From Agrypnia vestita (taxonomy: Eukaryota > Arthropoda > Insecta > Trichoptera > Phryganeidae): 64,000 bases of DNA. The notes beneath the pieces are model-generated. The model ran no database searches. It was not told the DNA's origin and saw nothing but the letters and a program-made list of their open reading frames with translations. The stretch covers positions 96,659 to 160,658 of the forward strand of contig JADDOH010004274.1 of NCBI GenBank assembly GCA_016648135.1. The letters are read 5' to 3'. A program made the translations under genes and the position numbers. Positions 22,880 to 34,199 of this stretch are shown here, one piece after another; positions within the stretch are counted from its first letter, which is position 1, and the number at the start of each line of letters is the position of its first letter.

Positions 22880-23470
22880 GGGTAGATATCGTTGCCGGAG
22901 TCAGCATAATATTTATATAATTTATATATTAATAAATGTCTGGTAGAAAATCGAGTATGTTTTATCACACGTTACCTTATTTATGCGTGTTCGCCTCCAT
23001 TGCGTGGCTTCCGTGGGAATCTTTGATACGAGCAAAAAGGAATGTAATGCAATATAATTTCATTTGTACATGGCATTCTAGGATTAGAACATATAGGTGT
23101 GAGGAGACACTTAAATAAGGTAATGACAAATTCATGTCAATATGCTGGTCAGGTAACTGAAAAAATTAACTTCAGACATACCCAAATTAGAAACAAAAAT
23201 GGATAGGATCTATCGTGTCGCTGACGCCAGGTGTTATCTCATGTTGGTACATATCACAAGTTTTAATGTAAGGAAGTCAGTGTTTATCGTAATTCAAGAC
23301 TAATGTGTACATGATGATAGGTTGAGATGGTCCAACAAACTCGTAATATCATCATACCTAAAAATAATAATATTTTTATCAATAGACATTTTTGATACTA
23401 AATATGGAGAGTATCGTCGTAAGGTGAGGTAGATACTGGAAACTCGTCACCCTTACTGACCATGTTCATT
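22880..23470. other. Intergenic, no gene recognised
   Basis: The 60-aa frame at 22936-23118 has no recognisable product. The base composition is moderately complex. Confidence 0.4.
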
Positions 23471-23478
23471 AATACGTA

Positions 23479-23834
23479 CTAGCTGTACCCGCGCGGCTTC
23501 GCACGCGTAGATTTTTAGTACACTGTTTGGATCGTCATAGAACTTTCGCGAACCTTCTAGAACATTTTCCTTCCAGAAATTTCAAGAAATTTATCGAATG
23601 TACAGGAACCTTCTAGACACACCGACACATTCCGCCACTCAGTTAAGAACCTTATAGAACTTTCGGGAATTTTCTAGAACCTTCTCCTTCCAGAACTTTC
23701 TAGAGCAGGTTTTTCCGGAAGATAGAGCCTGCGTAAATCGTTAATATTTTTCTATTTAACGAAAATTATATTTAAATATTACCACACCTCATATATTTAC
23801 ATTTTGGCAATATCATAATAATATTAAGTATAGC
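23479..23834 (-). mobile_element. Non-autonomous Helitron carrying HSE-like array
   Basis: Read on the minus strand, it starts CTATACTTAATATTATTATG (first base G rather than T at 23834), close to the 5' start of the Helitron at 37.96 kb. It ends with a hairpin-like CGTGCGAAGCCGCGCGGG (about 23490-23507), then ACAGCTAG at 23479, followed by T. These are the Helitron hallmarks: 5' TC..., 3' hairpin plus CTRR, and insertion before T. There is no Rep/helicase capacity in 356 bp. The interior holds an array of GAA/TTC units described separately. Confidence 0.75.
23540..23705. promoter_or_regulatory. Array of heat-shock-element-like units
   Basis: The heat-shock factor site is built of nGAAn units in alternating orientation every 5 bp. 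Run 1 (23540-23562): GAA, TTC, GAA, TTC, GAA, all perfect. Run 2 (23571-23598): TTC, GAA, TTC, GAA, TTa, GAA. Run 3 (23606-23618): GAA, TTC, GAc. Run 4 (23647-23684): GAA, TTa, GAA, TTC, GAA, TTC, GAA, TTC. Run 5 (23688-23705): TTC, GAA, TTC, GAg. The count and phasing are read from the sequence; HSF binding is inferred. Confidence 0.7.
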
Positions 23835-23839
23835 ACCTG

Positions 23840-24570
23840 TTTCATCTAGCTCTTTTTAACAGCATATGTATACACATCAGTAGAACTGTTACACATTAGA
23901 ACGTCACGGATAAAAACGTACATTATTGCACATTAAAACATCAAAGATTAAAGTATACATAAAGAAGAAAATAATTAATTCTAAAAATATCAAATTAAAG
24001 CGGCAAAATATCCGCCAAGCATGCATAAGATCAACAAATCAAATACTCACTCAATGTTTTCTCAGGTCCTAGAAAACGCCTTCCTGGTAAACAAAGTCTA
24101 GCCTCCGCACACTGGAGTATGTTATGCTCGCCAACAATTGTACCGTAAACAAACACTACCTACAAACCCCGTGGTACCTTTCCGGCGACCAGACACCTAC
24201 TTCACGGCAATCTTGACAGCACGCAATGGCACCTTTATATTATATTATTATGTGACACAAGTATTGTTGCAATATAGATATAAATAAAACTTCTGTTTAA
24301 CACCGATAATTTTTAAACTTACGTTAACGATTATATAATATAATAATGATTTTGAATATAATTAAGTGTTTTTTATAAATGTATTTACACTATAATTTTT
24401 ATTTAGATTAATTTATAATTTAGTTTACGCAGAAATGATCTAATATTTGTTATATTTTATTAATAAACTGTTACACCAATTATTCTGATACTACGGCACA
24501 AGACATTGACACACAAACTACACAACAAAATAATAATTATCTATGTTTTCATCCTTCTAGTATTCAAATT
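23840..24570. other. AT-rich intergenic DNA
   Basis: No gene is recognised. The part at 24050-24240 is more complex, with no product. Confidence 0.45.
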
Positions 24571-24579
24571 TCTCAACAG

Positions 24580-24995
24580 TCCCGCGATACATTCGGTTCG
24601 GATTCATTTGAACGGGATACAGTATCAAGTGGGCCTACATTTCACATGTCAAAATATCCCTTATCACTGCGCGCGACCAAAACATCGCATCTCGCCACCG
24701 GGGGGCGCGACTCGGGCTCGCGGGTCTCCCGGCGCCCGGGGAGATGGGAAATTGTCTGTGTTTTTGTGATTGTTTCAGGTATTCTCAAAAGCAGGCTCTC
24801 GCGGCGTGGTTGTGACGGATCGGGGATGAAGGGACGCGCCGCGACGCTCGCCACGGCTCGATACCGACTGACTGCCGCTCGGCGCGCTGCCCCAACCCCC
24901 TCCGCCCCCGCCCTGTGTCGTCGGTTGTGCGCGATTGGTCGCAGCCAGTCCGCGGGCGAAACGCCGAATCATTTGTTATTTTTTCGCGTAAGGTT
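24580..24995. promoter_or_regulatory. CpG-rich island, candidate promoter
   Basis: A sharply GC- and CpG-rich stretch (cores 24680-24750 and 24800-24960) within about 70% AT DNA. It contains an inverted CCAAT (cgattggtcgcag, about 24934) and, at its right edge, a donor-like cgcGTAAGG (about 24986). It could be a promoter plus untranslated first exon on the plus strand. The 122-aa frame across it is Arg/Ala-rich, as expected of GC-rich sequence, and is not recognised. No TATA box or initiator was established. Confidence 0.4.
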
Positions 24996-24999
24996 CTAT

Positions 25000-25210
25000 T
25001 CTAATTGTGTATAATTAAAAAAAGTTTACGGCCACCTCGAAGGGTGCGTCTTCCTGAAATCAGTTTAGCATCATTCGGTCCGACATTAGTTAAATATCTC
25101 TATAATTTTAAGGATCCTATATTATTGAGATAATCTATTTCAACGTGATGGGATTTATTTTCAAATTTGAGACTCGTTGGAAATATATATCGGCAGAATT
25201 TTGTAGTAAA
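25000..25210. other. AT-rich intergenic DNA
   Basis: Nothing recognisable. Confidence 0.5.
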
Positions 25211-25215
25211 ATTAA

Positions 25216-25355
25216 ATCATCATCATCTTCATTCTTGGCACTACAACCCTCGGTGGGCCTTGGCCACCTCAATAATTTTCCTCCACTCATCTCGGTCTAG
25301 TGCCAGCTCTCTCCAGTTTCGAAGCTCTAAGGCAGAGATATCTTTGAGGACGTAA
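25216..25355 (-). mobile_element. RTE-like LINE 3' end, open frame
   Basis: The minus strand gives an uninterrupted frame with ISALELRNWRELA then RDEWRKIIEVAKAHRGL and a stop at 25241-25243. It is followed after a few bases by a (ATG)n tail (25217-25229), the microsatellite end of RTE-like LINEs. The ORF end is undamaged, so the copy is fairly young or recently 5'-truncated. The frame at 48.17-48.46 kb shares the motifs ILKDIS, LNWRELP and EWRK. Confidence 0.85.
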
Positions 25356-25359
25356 AATT

Positions 25360-26280
25360 AAATACTAGTGAAATATTTCATTTTTGGTTAAAGTAAAAGA
25401 AATGAAGGTATTATTAGTAGTTTCATATCATCAAGCTGTTATGCTACAGGTGTAAGCAGACAAGATAAAATGACACACTTTTCTCTCTAGACATATATCT
25501 CTTGCCTCATGGACTTTCATACATCTTCAAATGCAGACTTTTTAATTTTTATCATAATCTTCTTCCAACATGCTTCCAGTTCTTTTTTTATTCTATCGAA
25601 TATGCTGCGGTTAGCGTAGTTAATATAATAGAATAGATAGTTGATATAATTAATCCATTCTTCAGTCTGTTGTACATAGATTTTCCACAGTTACATTTAC
25701 GTTATAGATTCAGGCAACTTCCACCGCATTCATCTACTTTCTTTATTTTTCTTAGTGTACTGCAGAATTAATTTAATGTTAAAACATGTTTTATTTTTAA
25801 AATCAACATTGAAAATATGTCACCATAACTGAGTAGAAAAATTGTGTAATGATACAAGTGCTGGTTAAGAATCAAAACTGCCATTCAAGAAGAACTTCAA
25901 TAACAATCTCTTAAAACAGTATATAATGTACGGTGTAGTGAAGATCTTCAATATAATGCCAGCAGAAATAAAGTGAAAAAAAATGTCTAAATTTGAAATT
26001 AAGCTTAAAAATATTTGTCGTCTAATTTTGATATAGGTTAAAAATTAATTAATATATTTTTAAAAATATCATATGATATCACTATTTAAAAAATATATAG
26101 TTTCTATAAATAAAGCTATAAAAAAGTTTTAAATAAAGAAATTAGACCTATCAACCTATCTCATAATTTCTATAAAATATAGATATTTTCATAAATGAAT
26201 TCATTAAAATATTTATTTGTTTCATCACCATGTTTATGTTTCTTAATGCATTCAAATTATAAAGCAATCCTTCATCATAT
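25360..26280. other. AT-rich intergenic DNA
   Basis: No gene is recognised. Confidence 0.5.
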
Positions 26281-26284
26281 TTTA

Positions 26285-26400
26285 TTCGTAATCATTACTG
26301 ACCGATTTCCAAACACTGTTGGATGAAGGCCTCCCAAATTTCTCCCACCTTTCAACATCGAATATTTTTCACTATTACGCATTTCCGCGCACACGCGTAG
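26285..26400 (-). mobile_element. LINE C-terminal scrap
   Basis: The minus strand reads WEKFG and, in the adjacent frame, EAFIQQCLEIG. These resemble the LINE end WKxLGEAYVQQWT. Short, with a frameshift, near a TGATGAAGG-like 3' edge. Confidence 0.6.
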
Positions 26401-26404
26401 AACT

Positions 26405-27635
26405 CGATGATTTAGTTAATGAATTTTAATATGTTTACTATGATCAATAAAATAAATCATAAACAAATAAGATGCAAATGTTTGTCTGTATGCAGTTATT
26501 TTAAATAATTTGAGATTTGGACCTGTAGAACGAAGGAGTAATGAAAGAATGCAAGAGAGTGTTACAATCAACACGAAAAATCTGATTTTGGATGGTTTTG
26601 TTAGAATCTTCAGCAATCTACGAACATGAGAAGTTGTACAATAATAAACGAGGTAAGGTGATACTAGTTTAGAAGAGTGTTCCGTTATATCCTCTCTACT
26701 CACCTCTGAAACGGCCTGATGGTAAGTTAGTTAAAATATCTAATTTTGTCATTATTTCATTTTTTTTGGAAATTCTGTTCGTAATCATCTCCGTCTGAAA
26801 TTTTCTAAAACTAAGGTTCTAATACGAGAACATATACATTCTATGAATAAAATGCAATACTCTCAATCCTTTGAGTACTATATAATACCTTACGTACCCT
26901 TGAGTACATAAAACAATTCTTAGCGGTAAATAGAAATGTCTCGCTTTTTTGGAACTAATCAAAAATATTGATAATTAAGTCAACTCAAGACACAAGATTA
27001 CACATTTCCTAAATATTTGTTGCGTTAATGTGGGTTGACACGTAACAATAAAACTAGTCAAAACATAATAATTTTAATGTAATCATTCAAAATGTCCTAC
27101 CAAATATAAAGTTTTTCGAGCATCAAATATTTTCACATTTTGAAATATTGTATAATTTCGAAATTAAATTTCTAAGCGTATTTTCAATGAGTTATTAGTT
27201 GTAAGTGAAAGTGATATTATTTTAACTCAATTATGAAATTACTAATGACAAGTGAATGTGCGTGCGAGATGAGTTTAAATATTTTCATTAATCAGTTGGT
27301 TTTTAGTGCCTGAATGGACCTTTAAATTCAGTCATTTAAATATATGAAAATGAAAACTTTTGCGGAGTGAAAAGTTGATATTTTGATTTGTTTTATAATA
27401 TCACAGCTGTATTTTATGCTCTTAATTCTATCACCGTAATGAGAAAGATTTTCAAAAAAAGTTTTGAGTTTTTTTGAAAACACCTAAATTACGGCAAATG
27501 AATAAATACACTGACAGAATCTTTAAGAATATCAGGCAATAGTGTGTAGTTTAAATGAAGAGCATAAAATAAGGAGAGCATTCGGCTAAATCAGAAGAAT
27601 GAAAATAACCTCAAGCTAAAATACAAAAATCTCCG
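26405..27635. other. AT-rich intergenic DNA
   Basis: No gene is recognised. The 95-aa minus-strand frame at 26416-26703 has no recognisable product. Confidence 0.45.
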
Positions 27636-27639
27636 AAGA

Positions 27640-28020
27640 CTCAAGTCTCTATATACAGTGTATGTTGGCGATACATTTTGCTTTACCTCTTTTCTCAATG
27701 TCATACATATCAATCTTAGTATTTTGGAATATTCATCAATTTTTTGGACACCTTATTTAAAACACGTTTTGCAAGAATTGAAAGAGTGCAGAAAAATTTC
27801 TTCGTATTTTATCCCATCGTCTTGTCTTTTAAAAATGGAAAATATCCGATCTTGCTGTAATATACAAGATACTCAGTGGAGCTAATAATTGTCTGTGTTT
27901 ATCTGACGCAAATTTACATGTATTAAAAACCGGAAATTCTGAAGAATAAGTCAGCATCCAAATAATTTTAGTTTTTTTCTCATCACAATAATGTGTCATA
28001 CATGCACATTTTGCTAACAT
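27640..28020 (+). mobile_element. Jockey-like LINE, C-terminal piece
   Basis: Reads LEYSSIFWTPYLKHVLQ (about 27738), like the LINE thumb (LEYxSxxWxPxxxxxxxxLExxQ). It continues IKILSGANNCLCLSDANLHV-like text after frameshifts. The right part matches by eye 32450-32600 on the nucleotide level (cagtggagct..., ttatctgac, agcatcc). 5'-truncated and dead. Confidence 0.65.
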
Positions 28021-28029
28021 TAATGTTGA

Positions 28030-28900
28030 AGTTTATTCTTTCACATACTTTATCACGAATAAAGAAATCCCTAAAGAGTAAATATCCATTTATTTACATT
28101 CAAAAAAAGTTTTTATAAAATAAGTTACGGACGTTAAAGAAAGCTACGGACAGACAGCCAGACAATGAAATTATTATTATTGGGATAAAAACCGCAACAC
28201 TCGTCATTAATTATTATGCACCTTATAGTTCTGTATGTCATGTGCCTATTTTGTACATAAATGAACGTAGCTTTGGGATGAAAATGAAAACACTTAAAAA
28301 TTAAAGTTTAATTTATTACCAAAAGGTCACTGGCAACGAGTTGAACCGAAATACCGTTCATTATTTTATTTTAAAGTCACTAAATATATCCACCAAATGT
28401 TTCCAAAATATTTAACAAACATATTATTACTCTGTTTCTTAATTAACCCTGTTTTTATCCCTTAGTTCACTTTTCTGTCAATTCCGTTCAATATTCGCAT
28501 GTAGAGAATCTTCTTGCCCGGTTGAAACTTATTTATTATCGCGGATATCACTAACGCTGGTCAAACTGCACTCGCTTTGTTGCTAATATCGCGTAAATTA
28601 ACCATCACAAATGATTATCCCATGTAGGGTGATGCTTTTGTATTTATAGATAATACCACCTTCGAGATCCTCCGAGACTCTTGGAATTTTGTAAAGATTA
28701 CGAGAGACTTGTTCCAGACGTTTCAATAGTGTTGTGAGTATAACATCTAGTGATAATATGATAATATACTTTGAATATATAGATGTTGCTAGAATAGGCC
28801 GAAGAAGTATGTAAGTAATTGGGATATTGGGTTGCATTTGAATTACGTAATATATTGCTGTATGTATATTTTACCTAGTATTCTGTTAGTGGCTCAATAA
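28030..28900. other. AT-rich intergenic DNA
   Basis: No gene is recognised. The part at 28480-28740 is more complex, without a product. Confidence 0.45.
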
Positions 28901-28904
28901 AAAC

Positions 28905-29165
28905 AATTATTGGCTCAAATAGCAATGGAAAGGGTTATGCTTGGTGTATCTCTGAGAAATCGAGTAGCAAATGTACAAATTCGCCATGGAACTGAAATAA
29001 TTGACGTTGCGCAAAATATGTGCTTGCTCAAGAGGTAACGGCTCAGTATATATATTTTCCAGTTGATGGTTATCAGTATGAAATTACAGTTCTACCTACA
29101 AGCTCGATGAAGTAACTACATAAGAAGAATGGCGAGCAAAACATGGATGAGAAGACCTAGAGACA
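28905..29165 (+). mobile_element. RTE-like LINE post-RT fragment
   Basis: Reads IAMERVMLGVSLRNRVANV then IRHGTEIIDVAQNMCLLK, matching the LINE motif (AMERxMLGVSLRDRIxNxxIRxRTxVTDIA). It then decays, with RRMAS and MRRPRD near 29130. One frame over the first 120 bp, then frameshifts. Confidence 0.8.
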
Positions 29166-29234
29166 GAGAATATGAATACTAAGGATGCCATATGGCTAGT
29201 TGAATAAATTAAAGTTAAAACTATTATATAAGTA

Positions 29235-29420
29235 TAAGATATTAAAGACTTGACAAGATCATATTAACCAAATATTGGAAGATCGCCCTATTAAAATTTT
29301 CAATAATCAAAGAACATGCATGAGACGATGCATGAATGTGGTGTAATGAAAAGTGGAATGCCTTGGAAGAGTGTAGCGTTCTAACCTTCTGACTACCCCT
29401 GCAATGAAGTTTCGGGGTGT
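29235..29420 (+). mobile_element. LINE C-terminal fragment
   Basis: Reads KTWQDHINQILED (about 29240), then NNQRTCMRRCMNV (about 29310). This is the same tail type as at 16.4 kb, with stops. It lies 70 bp after another LINE piece of a different family. Confidence 0.75.
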
Positions 29421-29424
29421 TTAG

Positions 29425-29815
29425 CGTTATATATTAATTGAATTATAAAAAATCATTATCTCAGCCGCCACCTTCGAGTAGGAAGAAACGTAGACTAATA
29501 TTCTTTTTTTCCATTTGCAACATAACAACGGGCCGTAAGGTCTAACAAATGTAGCGAAAAACATCACAAAAACACCCAGACTTGAGACAATCACTTAGAT
29601 GCATCGAACATGGAATCTCTGTCTGAGAAGCTAATGTTATGCCTACCTGACTACGATGGTGACAATGAATGTATACATATGTAAACACATCAGCGCTTAT
29701 TTAATTTCCTGACAAAAATAAATTAAAGCACTGGATTGAAACACAAAACAAGCACAGACAAAATTTAACGATAGTAATTAAATATTTTTCACGCCTAAAG
29801 AAACACTCTTCCAGA
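29425..29815. other. Intergenic, no gene recognised
   Basis: Moderately complex sequence; nothing identified. Confidence 0.4.
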
Positions 29816-29819
29816 AAAC

Positions 29820-30110
29820 ATTGACGAAACAGACTATACCGCAAAATCTTCCTGTCTACCCAGCCCTCTCTGCCTGAGACCCGTCCAAATGTCTCAACAT
29901 GACAATCCAGGCATTCGGCACGTAGGCAAAATGGCGTTTTACGACCCCTCCGTTAAACTTGCGAGCACCGTCCACCCTTCCCTTCGAGCACCAAGCCTGA
30001 AACATTTCCGGTATTTGTGAGATATTTAGGGTTTAGAGATGTGTGTGGATGTTCACCGCGTGTACGCAGCCCCTTGTGATTTTTCGCCAGGGCATACATG
30101 TAAGAAAAAC
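29820..30110. other. GC-richer unique block
   Basis: Complex, near-balanced composition in an AT-rich region, no repeat partner. The longest frames are short and unrecognised. Candidate regulatory DNA. Confidence 0.3.
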
Positions 30111-30114
30111 AGTA

Positions 30115-31800
30115 TTTAAAGCACCTAGGAGTAGATCTAATAAGACATTGTTTCGCGATTTAAGTAAACAGATTTATTCCCCTGTACCAAATCTTTTCCG
30201 AGATATTTAAATATTAAATCTCGAGGTTTTTACGTTTATTTGTCTTTAATTATATTCTTCCGTGTTTTATTTAACCGTTTTATTATTATTATAATATTTT
30301 CCCACAAAAAATAGATTAAAATTATGAATGTAGGAATATTGTATTTATATACATTCATAATTTTCTAATATACATTTGTATTTTTATTAAAAACATATTT
30401 GAGATATTTTTTACATTAAAGAAAAGTAGAAAGCTATTTGAGAATATGAATAATAAATGTATATTTCACAAAAGACTCCATGTATTACATATATGTGTCT
30501 GAAATTTTTCGTAATATTTAATGGTTACTGTGGCGAAATAGGTATCGCATTTTGGTAAGGAAAAGTTACCGGTTTATATCTCGGTGATAACCAAATAGTT
30601 TTACGATAAACAAATTTTTCAGTATATCTTTTTAATAATTAATTAAACTCATTTTCTATAATTATTACAATCATTAGTATTTCAATAGTATTTTTCATTC
30701 ATTCTTGTGTACTTTTATATATATTTTTTTAATATTCTTCATCGTTATATACTCAATTTTGATCATTCTAGTCCCCCGATAAATCTGTAACTTGCTAAAA
30801 AATAGCTCCACCCTGGTCTTGTACATTTCAAAAAAAAATTATAATTGAAATTTTAAGCAAATAATTATGTGTACATTTATTTTTCAATTGTGCAATATAA
30901 ACGAGCTACACCGTTGTTTTAACTTAAATTGATTATAAGATATCTAAAACACTTAGGAAAATACCAAAAAATTATTTAGGTTAATTAGACTAATTATTTA
31001 GACTTATTTTGAGACGTATTTTCTTTTTATTTTTAGACTAATTATAACCAAAACTTAGATTTTACTGAAAATTATTTTAAAAAATTACGTTCAATTATTT
31101 TTTGTTACTTTTATAAAGTTTGCTTTTTTGTGAAACTTCATTCTCTAATAGTATTGTTTATTAACAGTCAAAGCCTTATTGTAAGGACTCGTCTCTATTA
31201 ATGCTACGATATTATAAAAAAAAATTATATAAAAAAAAATTAATACAAAATTTATAAAATATATTTCGTAATTTTAAATTATGTTATTCAATATCGGATA
31301 CTCCAATGACAATTGCCAAACGAACAATGGAACATAATTCACTAATTTCAAGAACACATATCATGTGGGAAACAAAAAAGTTTTTTGTTTTACTTCATTC
31401 TATATTTAATTTTTAGTGCCTAAATATAATATATGGAAAATGGAATAAGTTTAAACTAATAATAATTATATTATACATAATATTATACAAAAATTATAAA
31501 ATCCTGGATTATAAATATGGGCAAAAAAACTCACCCAAGCACCTTAATGTCTATTATAATAACTGTATTTGTTTCACTATTTTTAGAGATACCGAACATA
31601 AGTATAATAATAAGTGGTCATTTTATATACAGGATATTCGAACAAAAAAAATTGTACAACTAATTACTACAACAACTATGCCCGTCCTACATTCTTCGAA
31701 TGAGAAAGGCATAGTTCAACCCGCTAACCAATGACGTTCCATTCATTAAAGTAGACTCAATATCATATAATATAAATCTTAAATACATAAATCACTTTTA
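30115..31800. other. Very AT-rich intergenic DNA
   Basis: No gene or repeat family is recognised in this low-complexity stretch. Confidence 0.5.
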
Positions 31801-31809
31801 GAGAACACT

Positions 31810-32665
31810 TTGATAAAGTATGATAAACAAAGCATACACTGTGTCGGGATTTATGACAATAAATTACTCGCGACTTTACAAATCCCCAAAGTGCAAAAAT
31901 TCTCTATATTTCACTTTTACGGGAGAACCTAGCAATATTGGCAAGTTATCTGGTCACCTTATTATACAACACATGTTGCGAATATCAAAAGAAGGTAGAA
32001 AAAATTTCTACATATTTTGTCCTGCAGAGTTGATCAACGCGGCTACAAGGATCTTTTTTTAAAAAATTTTTTTTATTTGAAATATAATGGAAACCCAAGA
32101 GGTTTATGGATAACATTTTTACATGATTTAATATAAGAAATAATAATAATATAATTTAGGTACAAAGTCATTTTTTTATAGTTGGTCGAGTTTTAGCATT
32201 TTTTCACATCTGTTTTGAATTTGTCAGTGGTCAGTTGTTTGGTCTGTTGTGGCAGGTCATTGTATAGTTTTAGTCCGTTGCAAATTAGTCGGGATTGTCC
32301 TGTTATTGTTAAGGCGTGTGTTATGTGATAGTTTTGAGCCATTCTAGTGTTGTGTTGGTGTTTTTCGTGTATTTGTGTAATTTTATGTCTTCGTCTTGTA
32401 TTTCGCCAATTGCTAGTCATTTTTTTTTTTCAAAATGCACAAACGTCCCGACGGAAAATCTTGTCTTACAGCATATTCAGTGGAGCTATTGATTCTCTTT
32501 CTTTATCTGACAAATTTGCATGTTAAACCCAGTGTAAGAAACTCGGAGTTTTTTAGAATAATTCAGCATCCTAAAATTGTCTGTTATTTTTTTTCCATCG
32601 CAAGAATACGTCGTACATATAATATAAATTGTACTGGTCTTCACGTCCTCAAACTCAAAGGATAA
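31810..32665 (+). mobile_element. Jockey-like LINE split by nested insertion
   Basis: The left part (31810-32062) reads INKAYTVSGFMTINYSRLYK then GRKNFYIF, like the LINE stretch before and within the LEYxxxVW region. The right part (32430-32665) matches the C-terminal piece at 27.8-28.0 kb on the nucleotide level (cagtggagct near 32477, agcatcc near 32563). The two are separated by an oppositely oriented element (32063-32425). Frameshifts are many. Confidence 0.55.
32063..32425 (-). mobile_element. Nested LINE 3' end
   Basis: The 75-aa frame 32193-32420 (-) reads QNYHITHALTITGQSRLICN then GLKLYNDLPQQTK and DKFKTDVKK. This is the C-terminus of Jockey/R1-type LINE proteins (G-x-LYNxLPxxxK...FKxxLKK). 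Downstream on that strand come an AT-rich 3'UTR and an A-rich end at about 32063-32081, so the element inserted in reverse into another LINE. The frame is intact over its length. Confidence 0.75.
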
Positions 32666-32883
32666 TCATAATCGGTCCGTTTATTCATCTTTAACGATAA
32701 AATTTTACAGTTCTCAAAATATTTCGAATTTGGGATTCAACATACCACTATTAATATCTCTTAATAGTTAGCTTAACTAATTTGTAAAATGATACAAGCC
32801 AAATATTGATCTGAGAGATTTATTTCCAACTGTCGATCTATGTCTCCTATCGGCGACACTGAATCCGATAAGGTTAACATTTA

Positions 32884-33092
32884 TTTTTTTAATAGAGATG
32901 CAAACACGCTATGCATATCACATCAATATTCTTACTTTTCTCAAAATAATCTTGTATAATGAAATATATGCTTGTGCTGTGAAAATAGGACAAACTTGCT
33001 GGTGACCTATTTTCATAGCACAATGTGGCTCGAACCACCGACCCATCAGATCACTAGGCGAGCGTCATTACCACTACACCAACAAGCTTAAT
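32884..33092 (-). mobile_element. SINE-1 copy
   Basis: The minus strand reads aagcttgttggtgtagtgg (A-box region), gtggttcgagcc (B box, about 33008), then the body twice over: tgctatgaaaatagg and gtcctattttcacagcac. It ends gaatattgatgtgat ... tttgcatctctatt. Longer than other copies because part of the body is duplicated. Confidence 0.8.
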
Positions 33093-33094
33093 TG

Positions 33095-33395
33095 ATGCAG
33101 ATATTCTTGGGTCATTGTTGAAAATACTACATCCATTTTCTTGACAATTATCTGAACTCATATACCACAAAAAATAAATTCTATATTTATATATTTGCAC
33201 ATGATCAAACTTCACAGATACATGATATATGCATGTTGCTATTGCAGGCTGAAAACACTACTAATTTGGACTGTGGGCTGAGTTTTATATAAGTAATATA
33301 TTACTTTCTTATGTATTATGTAAAATGTACCCAGTATTCTATAAGCATTTGGTTAAAAATAAAAAAATACATACAATGAAACATCAAAAATAATA
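33095..33395. other. AT-rich intergenic DNA
   Basis: Nothing recognisable. Confidence 0.5.
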
Positions 33396-33401
33396 ATTTC
33401 G

Positions 33402-33825
33402 CTGTCTGTCGATCTGTCCGTCCATCCGTCTATCTGTCTGTCTGTCTATCCTCGTAACTTCTTCGAATTCACTGCTAAAAAAACTAAATTAAACAGCCAG
33501 AGATGGGGCTTGAACCCCGGACCGGCAAACGCGAATGCGGCAAGTATAGCAATACTACTATCGCCGAGCCTGCATTACCCATCCAAAATACATTACAAAA
33601 TAGGACTCGGCAATTCTTAACCCTGGAAATTGGATGAAACATTTCATGTCCAATTTCCAGGGTTAAGAATAGTACCTACATTTAACTGCCGGCAGAGAAA
33701 AAATCAAATATTTTGATAAAAGTGGTTATTACTGTTTATGGGTGTCGGCTGTAAATAAGTTAATACTTATTTTTTAGGAACCGACATGTAAAAGTACCGT
33801 CATTTTTGACAGGTTAAAGCTATTC
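33402..33825 (-). mobile_element. Composite repeat H, copy 1
   Basis: From left: a TGTC-type microsatellite, aacttcttcgaattcac, then a tRNA-like region. On the minus strand that region is a B box, gGGGTTCAAGCCCCatc (about 33507-33521), preceded by a diverged A-box-like stretch. The right edge, gtcatttttgacaggtta, matches the ends of copies 2 and 3 (gacgggttacagctag). Read on the minus strand it is a tRNA-derived SINE with a (GACA)n tail; read on the plus strand it has a Helitron-like CTAG end. A hairpin (33613-33670) is inserted in this copy. Confidence 0.55.
33613..33670. repeat. 22-bp perfect stem-loop
   Basis: The arm attcttaaccctggaaat... (33613-33634) is exactly complementary to 33649-33670. 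The 14-base loop itself folds (atgaaa/tttcat). Confidence 0.95.
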
Positions 33826-33884
33826 TTATATAAGTTTTGTATAAGAATAGACATTAATTGGAATGACACAATATTAATTGATTG

Positions 33885-34195
33885 TTTTTACTCCCTTTAT
33901 ATCTCGTGGCGTCTGCTTGGTTGCTTGCCGGCTTGCCGTCGAAAAAACTTTGGATCGATTTTAACCCTTTTCCCATGATCCAATCGAGCTGAAACTTTGC
34001 AAGCAGACTCATGGCAACGATCAAGAAGATACATCAAATTTTCGTTAAAAAAAATTAATAATTAGTGTATAATTTTGGATTTTTAAAATTTTTAATGTTT
34101 TTTTCATACAAGTTGAATGGATATTTCAACGCATATGGTAGACGCGAAACCCGAAAATGAACTTGTTTTCTACGGGTTACTTTTTATTTAATGTT
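33885..34195 (+). mobile_element. MITE family M1, copy 2
   Basis: Starts tactccctttatatctc, with the core gcgtctgcttgg, actttggatcgatttt and caatcgagctgaaac, and ends tagacgcgaaacccga ... tacgggttac. Compared with the 54.0 kb copy, the right terminal gaaagggagta is eroded. Confidence 0.75.
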
Positions 34196-34199
34196 TCTT

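Noticed and set aside
24646..25014. 122-aa plus-strand frame
   Set aside because: Arg/Ala-rich product of a CpG island with overlapping open frames on both strands; no family recognised.
33402..33460. CRISPR-like short repeats (TCTG units)
   Set aside because: A simple microsatellite with no spacers, in a eukaryotic window.
33500..33580. tRNA gene on the minus strand
   Set aside because: The B box is good, but the same region recurs in two degraded sister copies within a longer repeat, so it is a tRNA-derived element.
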